In this document: in pieces, positions 34,654-46,177 of the stretch
How positions within the stretch are numbered: the first letter of the stretch is position 1
Layout of the letters: every line of letters begins with the position of its first letter
NCBI RefSeq assembly: GCF_000204055.1
Contig: NW_006768781.1
Location: 701,940 to 765,939 of the forward strand
Source of the DNA: Melampsora larici-populina 98AG31
Taxonomy: Eukaryota; Basidiomycota; Pucciniomycetes; Pucciniales; Melampsoraceae
Length of the DNA stretch: 64,000 nucleotides
Reading direction: 5' to 3'
Notes under the pieces: generated by a model
What the model was told of the DNA's origin: nothing
Databases searched by the model: none
Seen by the model: the letters and a program-made list of their open reading frames with translations, nothing else
Made by a program: the position numbers and the translations under genes

Positions 34654-37498
34654 GATGTCTGGGTGTTTCTTAAGAGAAGATGAAAAGTTATATTTCTTGA
34701 TATTCGAAGTTGATCTGCACTCTAAGCAAGAGAGGATATTGAAAGGTTGTGGAAAGGCTGACAAGAGATCTTGATGTTGAAGAGATATTCGAAGGATCAA
34801 AAAAGATTTGGGATGAAAGAGGAGAAATCGAGGAAAGGGCAGTTTAAAGTCGCTTTATAGCTAATTTTTCTTCCATGGGTGCCTGACCACAACTTTTGAT
34901 AGAACTTGATCGGAAAGAGATGGTCAATGCTCTGATCAATAGCATTTTGGACTAGGTCTGGTGTAGAGATATGTAAAAACAAGTGTGACTTGGCAAGATG
35001 GCGAGCTGGCTAATCAACTGATGTATGTACATTGGTAGCTTGGACTGCATACACAGGACCATCAAGACCTGATGCGATTTCAAAAGGAAGTAAAAGCGAA
35101 AATATCGAGCTGCTGACATGAGCGTGCGGAGCAGTGTGATGATTTGTAATCCATATACATTGGAAAGGGTTCTTTTGGCGTTCAAAAGTCTCATTCACAG
35201 CTTGAGTAAGTTGGTCTCTCTTTGTGATGACAAGAGTCAACCGATATGTGGGTTTTTATGCTGAGGTGATCCAACAAACGCAGCCAATCTGAACCTGTCG
35301 AGTTATGCAATTTGACGTCTTTTGTTTCCATTGTGAATGGAGTGTCTCAGCCGAATGAGTCTGTGAGTCGTTATTGTAGTTGGAACTTGTTTTAACGAAT
35401 TGGAATCGGGGTCTGGTCAAGTTGGCTTAGCTGAGACGATCACTTGTTGGGAAAGATTGTTCTCCTCTTCACAAAAGAAGATCTTACTAAGAAGCTCATA
35501 ATCCTACACAGCATGTCGTCATTGTACTCTTTACCACTTGTATTACTTGAGGTTCTTTATGTACGATCTTCTTTACTCCATTAGTGGGGTAGACTATAGG
35601 ATCAGGGTTTGGCTCAGGATCGTTCTGAGAAACCTGATAATTTTGAGAAACCCTCACAAACCCATAAATTTCCACAGGACTCTAGGCTCCAAGGTCAATA
35701 TCTGCCCTCTCTTAAGGTCAGGCGGATCATCTGGCCTACAGACTTGTGGTCACAATCTTTCACCTGTCACGCCTCGCGACACGACCCCCCTCACCCTCAG
35801 CAGTCATTGGGTGAATCACCACTTTTTGCACACACGGTTCACCACCCTCAGCCTCGCCGAATGATCAAACCTGGATCAACCATTCTCTCCTGGATAGCAC
35901 CATCCAACGCTCCCAACAGATCTTGTTACCCATCTCACAACCGCGCATCCTCAACTGAGGACCACCCTATGATCTTCGTTTATTGATTGGTCAAAGTGAT
36001 CCAGTACGTGACGCTAAGTCAATCGCAATATGAATGTCGGTCAATATGGCACCAGATTGCTGTAATTATAATGCTGTAAAGATAGATGGAGCACATCAAA
36101 TATAGCTCCGATTTGCTTGTGAGTCTCTTAATTTCATCTTACTTCTTTTTTGATTTCATCAAAATAGAAACCGCTGAAGAGATTTATTATCTTGATGGAA
36201 GAAACTGATCAGCATGTTTTCCTTTTTGGTTCTCTTTTTCTAAAAAAGTTAATAGTGTATTGGTCAGAGAATAACGCTCAAGAGACCTATTTGAGCGGAA
36301 CAAAAATAGATGGTGGGCAATGGCCTTTGCAATGATTTATACTAGAGTGTTCTCCTTTTTAAAAGAATATCATTTGATTATGCCTTTGATCTCCTTTTCT
36401 GATCTCAATTATGTGAGCTTTCAGCTTTATACTTGAAAGTGATTGGAAAACTTTCGAAGGATTATAAGATAGAGACTAAGGACAGAATCTTTTCTTGTTC
36501 ATCACTGGCGCGGTTGGGATGTCAAAGTCTTGACAGACAAATGTTTGGTTTATAAAGATTTAGAACAATACCATCATACCTTTTTTTCTCAGAAGCGAAC
36601 ACTTTTCAAACTTCAAATTGAATTGAAATGGCATTACATAGAACCATATGAGGGGTAAATAATGATTACACTTCATAGAGAGTAAGTACATGTCTCCCAA
36701 TCTCCCTCATCTCATGTTCAACATCATCAAAACCTTGAGGTCCAGAAGGGGCAAGATCTTCTGCTTATTCGTGATGTTGTTGAATGTCTATCATACCTAC
36801 GTCTACTGTTCCAAAGAGGTGCTCAAGATCTCCATATATGATCAAGCCAAAACCTTCCTGCGTTTTGAAATGAAGATTCAGCATGCTCCTTAGATCCACA
36901 TGTTCATTGGTTGTTAATAAACCTAAACGGAAAACCAACTGACAGTGCTTGCTGATGATAATTGATCAGACCATGATAACAGCATTATTGATGAATCCAG
37001 ATCAAGAGCGACCAAAAACAAAAAGAATAGTGATCGAATCAAAAGATTAATGTTGAGTGGTACTTGAATCCAGAATGTGAATCAATGGTTTGTGAATGTG
37101 GCGGGTCAGAGGCAAATGAATACCCGATGGCGACTAGGGTGTTGGATTGAAATCAAATCAGGCGCGTTGGATAGATTAGGGATGGCACTTTTTATCCATA
37201 GTCCGAATGCAGTGTGGTTGGTGTTCTTGCGTGAAAATTCTTTCGCGTTGGGTGGTGATCAAACGAGGGAAAAGGGAGGAGTTTTTCTGGGACGGTACAA
37301 TATATCAGGTCTGTGACATGCACCCGTGCTTGCCTGCCACTAAGGTTTTGGACATTTCTGACTTTTACCTCCCCCTGTAATATGCTTGTGTGTAGGCTTT
37401 TACCGGGGTGGCTGTATGCTGTATTTCTCAGGATTTTCTCACTATCAGATTATCACGGATTATCAGGAAAAAAACCCCGATCCTCAAGTGCTCCCCAT
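34654..37498. other. Intergenic, no gene seen
   Basis: About 2.8 kb with AT-rich stretches and scattered short frames on both strands, none with a motif. The first few hundred bases are the likely promoter of the cyclin-type gene. Confidence 0.45.
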
Positions 37499-37500
37499 TA

Positions 37501-37660
37501 GTGGCTCTCAAACCTGCCCCGGTTTTCAAAAAACCCAGTTGACCCAGTTGTTTTTTGGCAGTAACTTTGTGTATCAAGTTGACATTTGTTGACAGCTCCC
37601 AGCCAAAAATTCAACTGGGGCAACCGGGTTTTTTGAAACTGGGTCAGGTTTGAGAGCCAC
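37501..37660. mobile_element. 160-bp MITE
   Basis: Perfect inverted ends GTGGCTCTCAAACCTG at 37501 and its mirror ending at 37660, each flanked by TA. Inner arms continue as imperfect repeats (GTTTTCAAAAAACCCAGTTG against GTTTCAAAAAACCCGGTTG). No coding content. It lies 330 bp upstream of the Harbinger-type transposase gene. Confidence 0.75.
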
Positions 37661-37989
37661 TATTATTCAAATCTATTCATTTAATAATAGTTCATCCATT
37701 TTATTAAGGTCCAGGCGCAAATTTCGAACTTTCGAAATTATTTTCCAACCTTAGAGTGGATTTAGCCTTCAGGATCAGCGCACCACTTCACTTAAGCTCG
37801 AGGCAGTGCCTTTAAGTTCGAGTGACAGAGCACAGGGTGTCACTCGCCGGCCTCTGTAAAGCCATGTGACGTTGAAATGTCCCTTCCAATGACAGTCCAT
37901 TCCGATCTCACGAACGCAACCAAGGCTTCCAACCTCACCTCTATCCTATTCCGTTCACTGTTCCAACCTTCACCTCAGCCTGTGACGCC

Positions 37990-39334
37990 ATGCAAACCGA
38001 CTCCCTACTCTTTCAACCGAACGGGCTCCCTATCCGTCGGTCTCCGGCTTTGGCTAACTCAACTCTGATGTTTGTTTGGTGGTATCTTTACGAGATCGAA
38101 GAGTTACGCGAAATCCTGCAGTACTTGACCTATATGGAACGACTCGGCGGCGACCCTCTACCTGACTTAACAAACCGCCGTGTTAATGTCTCGACATGGC
38201 ACCCTCATATCAGCAAGCTCACGACGAGATTTTATCCTGATGAAATCCGGGCCATTCATCACTGGGGAGGGTTTCCCGATGAGATTGTCTTGCCGAATCG
38301 CGCTCGAGAGAACAGAACGACAGCGCTAGCCATATTTATGGCCCGTTTGGCGACACCATCTCGATACTTTGATTTGTCCCAAGTGTTTGGGCGCGACGTG
38401 TCAATAATCGGTCGGATTGTTTGGTGGGTCCAAGCTTGGATCTACGAGCACTGGGGTCCTTTGTTGAAATGGAGTGCCCAAAGGTATCCCCCCAAAACGC
38501 TGGAACGTTTTGCTGCTACGCTGGTGGCCGAGAAGGATTGTCCAATGGACAATTGTGTAGGTTTTCTAGACGGTCAGTCTGATGGCTTCCTACTCATGTC
38601 ACACTCGACACCAGGCTGACTCATGCTCCTCGTGCCAGGAACGGTGTGGCGCATTGCGAGACCTAAATATAACCAAAGGCTGTTTTATAATGGACATAAA
38701 CGTGTTCATAGCCTGAAGTACCAGGCCGTGGTGACCCCCGAGTAAGTGAATCACTCGCAAATATGTGTTGATTGGCTTGGCTAACAATGTGAAAGTTCTT
38801 CACATTTCAGCGGGATCACCGCCGATCTTACGGAGGCGTACATAGGCTCTCGACATGACACGGCGATATTAAGGTTGTCAGGACTGAGCGAGGTATTAGA
38901 GGAAGATGCTAAAGGCTTTGATGGAAGGCAAATGATGCTCTATGGTGACCAAGGCTATCGCAACTCGGCGGTTATGCTAACCCCATATCCTGGTTTAAAT
39001 CTCGGCCCAGATCAAGCTAGGTTTAATCGGGTGATGGCAAGTGTTAGAATTGCAGTTGAGCACGAATTTGGTCGTCTTAGGAACATATTCCGCATGACAC
39101 AATACAAGGGTAAGTAGTTCATCTAATGTGTAGATGACTTCGATGACGATGAAATACTCACTTGGGATTCCTCGCGCGTTTGAGTTAGACAATCTGAGGT
39201 TCTACGTTAACGAGCTCAACGCCTTCTATCACTGTGCAGTGATAATCAAAAATTTATTGATATGTTGTGGACGCGGGCCACTGGGTGGCGTGGCTCAACC
39301 TCCCTCGCTCGAGGTCTACTTAGGTGGTCGATGA
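37990..39334 (+). CDS. Harbinger-type DDE transposase (DDE_4 fold)
   Basis: Exons 37990-38572, 38639-38741, 38811-39109, 39189-39334 give 376 residues. The N-terminal half contains a helix-turn-helix-like stretch (LPNRARENRTTALAIFMARL, then YFDLSQVFGRDVSIIGRIVW). The catalytic core has CVGFLDGTVW (first Asp), MMLYGDQGYRNSA (second Asp) and VEHEFGRLRNIFR (Glu), followed by NELNAFYHCAVIIKNLL and PPSLEVYL, the usual C-terminal signature. All three catalytic residues are intact and every splice keeps the frame. It is convergent with the 878-residue gene at 40096-46177, an arrangement like the transposase plus accessory pair of PIF/Harbinger elements. I found no TIRs for this outer element. Confidence 0.85.
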
Positions 39335-40095
39335 GAGGAGTGGGATTTCCAAGTTGGAGCTGAACGTTGCCGTTGACCACGGTGATTGTGCGAGCTGATA
39401 CTTGTTTATAAGTGTATTCATGTGAATCATTATTATACTATTACTATTATACTCCACCAACGATTCTGTCAAAAATGTGAAATGATTCCACTTCAAGTGA
39501 TATATCAACCTAACCTTGTCGAGATGAGTTACCTCTCGATCGAACTCATACATCCTTGATCATGAAGGATGTATGAGTTCAGCCATTCGTGCAGCCACCA
39601 CGCACTGCGTTTGACAGACCGGTTGGATCACGCGTGGCTGTCTGTTAAAATGCGTACACACATAAGAGGGCCAAGACGGTCTATTAGGGCACTTGGGGTT
39701 ATTTTAGGACTGGGGAGTTTGTCTTTTGCGGAACAAACGGCAAAGGCAAAGGCAATCGAATAAAGTTGACCACGCAGAATGCGGTTTTGTAATTGTCATT
39801 TTTGAAAAACACACAATCGTAGCCTTTGGGTACTTTGACTTTGATAGCGTTCAATGTCAAAGATTTCTTAATCACATTTGATTCAGAAGGTGACAACTGG
39901 GGTAAGATTAAGAAGTGGAGTTTATAATAAATTACAACATAAAGGGAATAGCGTCATCAGACCTAAATGGAGCCACATCGTTAACTGTGACTACCAAGTC
40001 AAACATGAGATGATCGATCTATCAGCGTCGTGTTTGACTGACTTGATTAAAACGAGTAGAAAGTTTCACTACTTACCCAATGTGATTTGGAAAAC
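39335..40095. other. Gap between convergent genes, with a hairpin
   Basis: About 760 bp between the stop codons of the Harbinger-type transposase and of the convergent 878-residue gene. It includes a perfect hairpin (39542-39580) and short frames with no motif. It presumably holds both 3' ends. Confidence 0.5.
39542..39580. repeat. Perfect 16-bp hairpin between convergent genes
   Basis: GAACTCATACATCCTT, seven bases (GATCATG), then the exact reverse complement. It sits about 210 bp after the transposase stop and 510 bp before the end of the opposite gene. It could act in 3' end formation or be the relic of a palindromic insertion; the sequence alone does not say. Confidence 0.7.
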
Positions 40096-43000
40096 TCAAG
40101 GGTTGGCGGCAGGGGTTCGGTCTGCAAGCATTTTGAGCACGCGTCCCATGTCCGACAACGTACCTTGAACGTCAGCCAAAGATGACTTGAGTTCATTAAC
40201 TGCGTCATCTTTCTTATCTTCGCGAGCACCGGCAGCTAGGAGCTCTTCACGACGTAACTCCAGCGTTTCGCGGGCAGTTTTGGAGTCCAGTGCCAACCGA
40301 GCCTCGGACTGGGCAAGCTCACACTCCCGCTGAGCATTGGTAACTGCCACCTGCTCCTGGTGTCGTTCCAAAGCCACCGCCGTGAGTTCGTTGGCCCTTT
40401 CGGCGGCCTCGCTGCTCTTCATGGTGACATTCACCATATGAGAAGCGGCGCCTTTACCTTCCAGCTTCTTGTTGAGTCCCTCACGCAAGGCCCGTAAAGT
40501 TCGCGGGACCCTAGGTTGGTCTTCCTCAGAGCTCCCCTCCCCCGATTCATCACCGTCCCCCCCGGTGATCGGAGGCGCTGATTGAGGTCGTACCGCTCCG
40601 GCACGAGCGTCTCGTAGGTCGTTGGCACGGGCCACAGCACTGGCCGCGGCAGCTTTCGCTGCCTTCGCGTCATCAGCGAGACTCGTCATCTCCTACATGG
40701 CAAAATCAAACAGGGGCCCTTGAGTAAGCACTCTGTATATTATATGCCTAACACGTGCAACACTCACCTTTTCTGCCTCAACCAACTTGCGTAATAACTC
40801 TCGCAGCTCGCCATCAGTTTCCTGGGTACTGGAAGCCCGAGCAGACTGAGCCTCGGCTTTTCTAAGCCATGCTTTGAGGTTGTCAAACCTTGAGCTCAAG
40901 GCCTGAGTGTATTTGGCCGTGGATAAATTTTCGAATTTATCCATCGTCTCCGGGTGTTCCTGTATAAATTTGAAGGCACCCAACGTTAGAGAAGGTGAAT
41001 TTCGACTGATGTCATCATTCGAAAAACACTTGCCTTAAGATGAATCACGCAATCACGGAATCGCTGCACGGATTCCTTTTTGTTCCCCGCAAACGGTTCA
41101 AAGGACATCAGGTGTGATAGCCAGAGTACGTCTAGGTCACCTGGGTCGCCCCAAACCATGCGAGTCGAGGTCGTTTTGGTGTCGGACTTCTTTTTGATGG
41201 GGGTGCTCTCCCTGACCACGGGGCCCTCACCTGCTCTTGGAATCCCGGAACGAGGTGGAGGTTCAGACGTGTCCGGAACTTCCGAACGGCCGGGAATCGC
41301 ATTTGAGGATCCAGAAGAAGAATCAGAATTGGGAAGGGCTCTCTGAGTAGCCTGAGTGGCCTGATTTGGTAGAGTGGGATGAGGGTGAGAGGGTTGTTTG
41401 GGGAGAAGTCCCAGTGAGGCAAACGCTGCAGTGGGACCTTGGGGGTGTGAGATGCGCGGAAATGGATGACGACTCGGCGCGGGGGTTACCGTGACAGCAT
41501 TCGAGGCCGGAGGACGCTGGGACACCGTGGGGTAGACGTGGTTGGGAAGCGCCCCTGGGAACGCAGAACCTTGGACTGGTGCTGCCTGACGGGCAGGAGG
41601 TTTGCGAACCTTCCCTGTAGGCCTTGGAGGGGACTGCCTCCTGGGGGGTGCAGGCGTTCTCAACATCCCTTCACCCTCTTCGAGCTCGTCGACTTCAGCA
41701 CCGTCATCCAGCAGGCCTTCATGGGATACGTCAATTCGCGGTCGGGTGAGTGGCACATTGATAACATCCCCGCGATGTTTGACCGGTGAGGTTTTCCGGA
41801 CCAGGTCTTTCGTTTCAGGCGAGCTGCCCTGAGGACGAGTCGGAGTGGACAAGGGGTTGGAGGAAGACAAACTAGCCGGGCTGACCAGATGCTTTCTGGC
41901 AGCAGACAAACGTGCCACTGTTCCGAACGAATTCGTGAGATTCAGCTCAGCAATAGTAACTAATCAGTCAGCACGTTGTGATGCTTAGAGCATCCACTAT
42001 GGTGGAAGGGTTTTATCGTAAATTTCGCGGTCCCGACCGCGAAATTTGATCATGCGTGTTTTACCTAAGTTGGTAACCGCATGAAATCGACTATGGGATG
42101 ATGTTAGGTGTGATTTATCGTAGATAAATCACTGTGAATCAATCAGATCCACAGTGGTTTGATTTTGGAACGAGTTAAATAATTAAACTCCCAAAAACCG
42201 CCGGTCTCCTTCCAATGCCTACCTATGCAAGACAACAAATCAATGCTCTTTTCGAGTCTATGAACGATGATGAAGAAGAACAAGACCATGATGAAATGAT
42301 ATTCAACTTCCTGTTTGACCGCCCTCCTACGCCTCCTCTAGAAGCCCACACTCGCATTCACATAGATCGAGACCGCGCTCGACGTGCTCAGCAACTGTTC
42401 GATGACTACTTTGCACCTAATGCTAGATACGAATCCAAGTTTGAACGTCGATTCCGAATGAGCAAAGACCTGTGTTTAAGAATAATCGAAGATCTACAAT
42501 TACATGACCGATTCTGGGTTCAAAAACCGGATGCGTGTGGAGTGATGGGACTCACGGTGTATCAGAAGGTTGTCTGCGCTTTAAAACAGCTCACTCTTGG
42601 AGTTCCAGCGGATGCAACCGACGACTATGTTGGTATTGGAGAGACAACAGCTATCTTGACTCTCAAGCTTTTCATGAAGCATATCAATGAAATATACGGA
42701 CCGGATTACCTTCGACCGCCAAATGCTGAGGAGCTCATTCGGATTACGAAAGAATATGAACTACGTGGCTTACCTGGTTGTAAAGGAAGCCTCGATGGTA
42801 TGCATTGGGCTTGGAAGAACTGCCCACTTGGATGGAGCGGGCAGTTTGAAGGAAAAGAACACACACCAACTGTAGTTCTTGAAGCGGTTGCTTCTCAAGA
42901 TCTCACAATCTGGCATGCGTTCTTTGGAACGCCAGGTTCGTTGAACGATATCAACGTATTGAACCGATCGTTTCTCTTTGCTGATTTTCTCAAAGGTTAG

Positions 43001-46000
43001 TTCATTTTTTTTCTCTTTTGAGTTCATAAGTTGATACCTGGCTTGTTCAGGACATGAAGATGAAGTCCATTTCATAGTGAATGGACACGAGTACAAACAT
43101 GCCTATTATCTCGGAGATGGCATCTATCCAAACTGGCCAACCATTATCAAAGCTCCCCGAGATCGAGAAGCTCCAGCGGCGAGAATGTTTGCTACGGCTC
43201 AAGAGGCTGCTCGAAAGGATATCAAACGGGCATTTGGCGTGATTCAAATCCGATTCGCATTCCTTCAAATAGCATGTCGCATGTGGCAACTGGTCGATAT
43301 GCACGCCGCTATGATGTGTTGTATCGTTCTACACAACATGATAGTACAAGATCGAGGCTCACTCGATCCAGTTGTTGAAGAATACAACTCATTGACACAG
43401 ATAGTACCAAGAGTTCGAGATCCTGCGGTCGCCAATACACTCGCTGCCTATCTTCAGAACACTCTACTTTTGAGAGACTCAAACGCTCATTCACAGCTTC
43501 AGCACGACCTCACAATGGATCTCTGGTTGAAAGCAGCAGGTCAGTAGATTGGTTGATAATAATAACTATTTTGTATTGCCTAAATCATAAAGCTACACTG
43601 TATGTACATGAACTATGAGATAGTGATAATAATATACATAGGATTTATAACACCTGCCTATTCATACTTTCGAGCTACTTCTGCCTTCATACTACGTAAG
43701 ATCTTCTTTGAAAGCTCATCTGGACAATCTTCCTCTTTAGCCTGAGCGATCTCGAGATCCCTTCCTTTGGTTTCACTAATCATGAGACTGTTTGCAATGC
43801 GATTTGACTCCTCGCTGGCAGCTGCTCGTCGAGTCGATGCCAAAGTTGATGCCGCCATTGCCTCTAATCGTCCTGATTCATCAACAACTGCTCGCTTAGC
43901 ATCGAGACGTTGTTTCTTTGCTGCCTTTCCACCCATTGGTCGTTCCCCACTGCCTTCAGGTCGTGGATGATTGACTGATTGGTCTGTGAGAGGATCCTCA
44001 GTACGAGTCAAGGAAGGAAGAAGTTCTGGTGGTGGTGGTGGAGGTGGATGAAGTTGTTGATTGATGAGGTGAGGATCCCATTTGGGCTCGTATCGAAGCT
44101 TCTGCCAAGCCGCGAGAAATTTGAAAGGATGTTTCTGCTCAGCTTGGTAGATCTTCATCGCGTCGGAAATCCAAGTATCAGGAGATGAACCAGATGGTGG
44201 GTCGTGCTCAATACAAGCATAGACACCAGAGAACTTCTGGGTTTGTGGATTCATTACTCGCCACCTGAGGGAAGAAAGTTTGTCAGAGCTTGGTTTCTAG
44301 ACGCTTTGATTGAATTGAGTACGCACTGTCCATTGCACTGCTTGGCTGTTCGAGTTGTGACCGAGTGAGCCTTGAAATGCTCTTCAATAGCTTTGAAAAA
44401 GGCGTCCCCTTTCATGTTGTTCGAGTGCTCTGGTCGAGTGCTTGTGGCAACCCAAGAGACAGCTAGTTGTTCCTGCTCGGGTTCACTCCAGTTGACACGA
44501 ATCTGGCTGTCGGGCTCTGGTGTTTGTGTTGTTGTGTTTTGAGACGGTGGAACAGACATTGAAGTGATGAATCTAGAGGTTTTTGGAGTGACCTTTGGAA
44601 GAGAGACGAAGTTTTGAACAACAGCAGAGTACAGCGTATGGAATTTGGATGGATGGATGTGTGCTGTTGACCAAAATGATGCGTCAAATCCTACAATAAT
44701 CCGTGCTTCAGGCTTGTGTACATTTACACAAGCTTGAAGCATGATTTGATGCAATCGTACGGACTGCAAGTCTAAAACAGGTCCATAGTGGACCTGTGTA
44801 TAATTTAGCGTCAAAGTTACGATAAATCACTTGGTTACAGCACCCATAGTGGATGCTCTTACCTGATCGACCCGGCGTGACTTGCTCTTCGTCTGACTCC
44901 GCCAAAAGGTGTCTCAGGCACTCATCCTCACTTGGTGAGGATGAGTGACTGCCCACGCGAACCATATGCAAATTGTACATTCCTGAGGCGGCCACCTCAC
45001 GCAAGGGATCAGACCCATTCCGACACCACGGAAGAGGGTCGGAACGGTGATCGAGCCTGAGGCCGTTTAGACGCCTGGCCTCAATACACGCGGAATTGGT
45101 ATCGATTGCGATTTTGTCGTCCGTGATGAAATGGTTTGACCTCCAGTCGACCATGCTGTCATAGTCTTCCTTGCCACGCCAGGGTGGGTGTGACACATCG
45201 TGGACATACGTGGTGGGGGCCGCATGATCTCTGTAAGTTAAGTGATTCCAGGACGACCAATCCAACCGAGTTAATTTCTGAAGCGTGAATTGTCGAACAA
45301 GTTGGTTATTAGATAAACACTTACTGGGTGCTGATCGGTACCCACACAGCTCCCATCGGGTTTGACTTCCTAACGCGCGGTGGACACAAGGGACCTTCAT
45401 TCTGAAGAGTCCCATGAGATTGCTGGGCCAACCGGTTTGGTCCTACGCCCATTTGATGTGACACCTGCGATAACATTATCGATCTCACATGTCAGCTCGC
45501 TTCCAAAAAAAAACTAGATGTGACTGCTGAGGCGAATCAAGACCTCGCCGTGAAACAGGAAACTTACGGACGCGCCCGGGTTCGGCCTCGCTGGTGGCCC
45601 CATCGCCGTTGGACATCTTTTGCTGGGCCCAGAGGGCACTGTCGGCCCCCCCAAAACCTAAAATAGATCAATAGGGCAGTCAGACTTTGGCCCGCCTATT
45701 CTCCATTAACCAGGGAATGGAGAACTTACTCGACCGTCCTTCCCAGCAGCGGTATGGCCAACTGCGATTTGGGAATGGCCATGGCTTCGCCCAAGAACCT
45801 TTGAGGGCGAATAAGACCCAGGAAAGTCAGCCCAAGAAGCACTGCCACTCAGGGCTCCGTCTGACACCAGTCATACTTACAGGTGTCAACGGCCGGGACA
45901 TGTTGCGATCAAATTCCAGGGAACCGAAAGCGAAGACGTCACGAAGGCCTCCTGGCGCCACCCGTTCTGCGCCCTGAGTCGGCACTGGTGTACATACCGG

Positions 46001-46177
46001 GGTCTGTACAAAAGGAAACCTGCCGCTTTCGCCAGCCTGGCAGGGGAGCCTGTCAGCGTGCAGCCCTAGGATACACCACGCGAATAGACCAAAAAGACAC
46101 ACCGGAACTGTCAAACCCCGCGCCAAATTGAGCCCGGTGGTTGGTGACCAATTCGCCTGATGATTTTGGGAAGACAT
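40096..46177 (-). CDS. Large accessory-type protein, interrupted in an intron by a Harbinger element
   Basis: Exons: 46177-45881, 45798-45730, 45657-45568, 45464-45325, 45230-44863, 41917-41034, 40959-40768, 40692-40096; 878 residues, all phases consistent. The N-terminal exon has a hydrophobic run (LTVPVCLFGLFAWCILGL) that could be a membrane segment or a mis-chosen start. The middle is proline-rich and disordered. Near residue 580 comes a conserved-looking module (MVWGDPGDLDVLWLSHLMSF, then PFAGNKKESVQRFRDCV) resembling the SANT/helix-turn-helix modules of transposon accessory proteins. The C-terminus is coiled-coil (SEAAERANELTAVALERHQE). Intron 5 contains a whole Harbinger element; intron 6 is GC-AG (GCAAGT donor at 41033). 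I do not recognise the family; a DNA-binding partner of the transposase at 37990-39334 is inference. Confidence 0.6.
42215..43547 (+). CDS. PIF/Harbinger transposase, third catalytic Glu replaced by Lys
   Basis: Two exons (42215-42995, 43051-43547), 425 residues, frame intact. After an acidic N-terminus (MNDDEEEQDHDEM) comes the PIF-type domain: RYESKFERRFRMSKDLCLRI, MGLTVYQKVVCALKQLTLGV, then GSLDGMHWAWKNCPLGWSGQ (first Asp), GTPGSLNDINVLNRS, YYLGDGIYPNWPTII (second Asp) and ARKDIKRAFGVIQIRF. In related enzymes the last motif reads (V/I)ERAFG with the catalytic Glu; here it is Lys (AAA at 43224-43226). DNA binding may survive but cleavage should not. The partner gene is on the opposite strand of the same element. 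Confidence 0.9.
43658..44559 (-). CDS. Myb/SANT-like partner protein of the PIF/Harbinger element
   Basis: Exons 44559-44327 and 44264-43658, 279 residues. Residues 25-100 form a Myb/SANT-like DNA-binding region: RVNWSEPEQEQLAVSWVATS, FFKAIEEHFKAH, RTAKQCNGQWRVMNPQTQKF with spaced Trp residues. A middle part (WISDAMKIYQAEQKHPFKFL, then AWQKLRYEPKW) and a proline run (HPPPPPPPELL) follow, and a charged helical C-terminus ends EVARKYE. In PIF/Harbinger elements such proteins bind the TIRs and help import the transposase; this role is taken from the family. An upstream in-frame Met exists (44814), but it lies almost in the TIR, so I chose the later start. Confidence 0.82.

Larger units (their letters stand above)
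41988..44858. mobile_element. PIF/Harbinger transposon, 2871 bp
   Basis: Ends GAGCATCCACTATGG (from 41988) and its mirror (to 44858), with TTA on both sides (41985-41987, 44859-44861), the usual 3-bp target site of the superfamily. It carries the two genes typical of autonomous members: a DDE transposase (plus, 42215-43547) and a Myb/SANT-like protein (minus, 44559-43658). ATTTATCGTA-type sub-terminal motifs occur near both ends (ATCGTAGATAAATCAC, left; TTACGATAAATCAC, right). It is inserted in intron 5 of the gene at 40096-46177, at the donor site. Confidence 0.92.

Noticed and set aside
41080..41832. Plus-strand frames of up to 107 codons
   Set aside because: Antisense to the large proline-rich exon of the 878-residue gene; GC-rich codons on the other strand create them.
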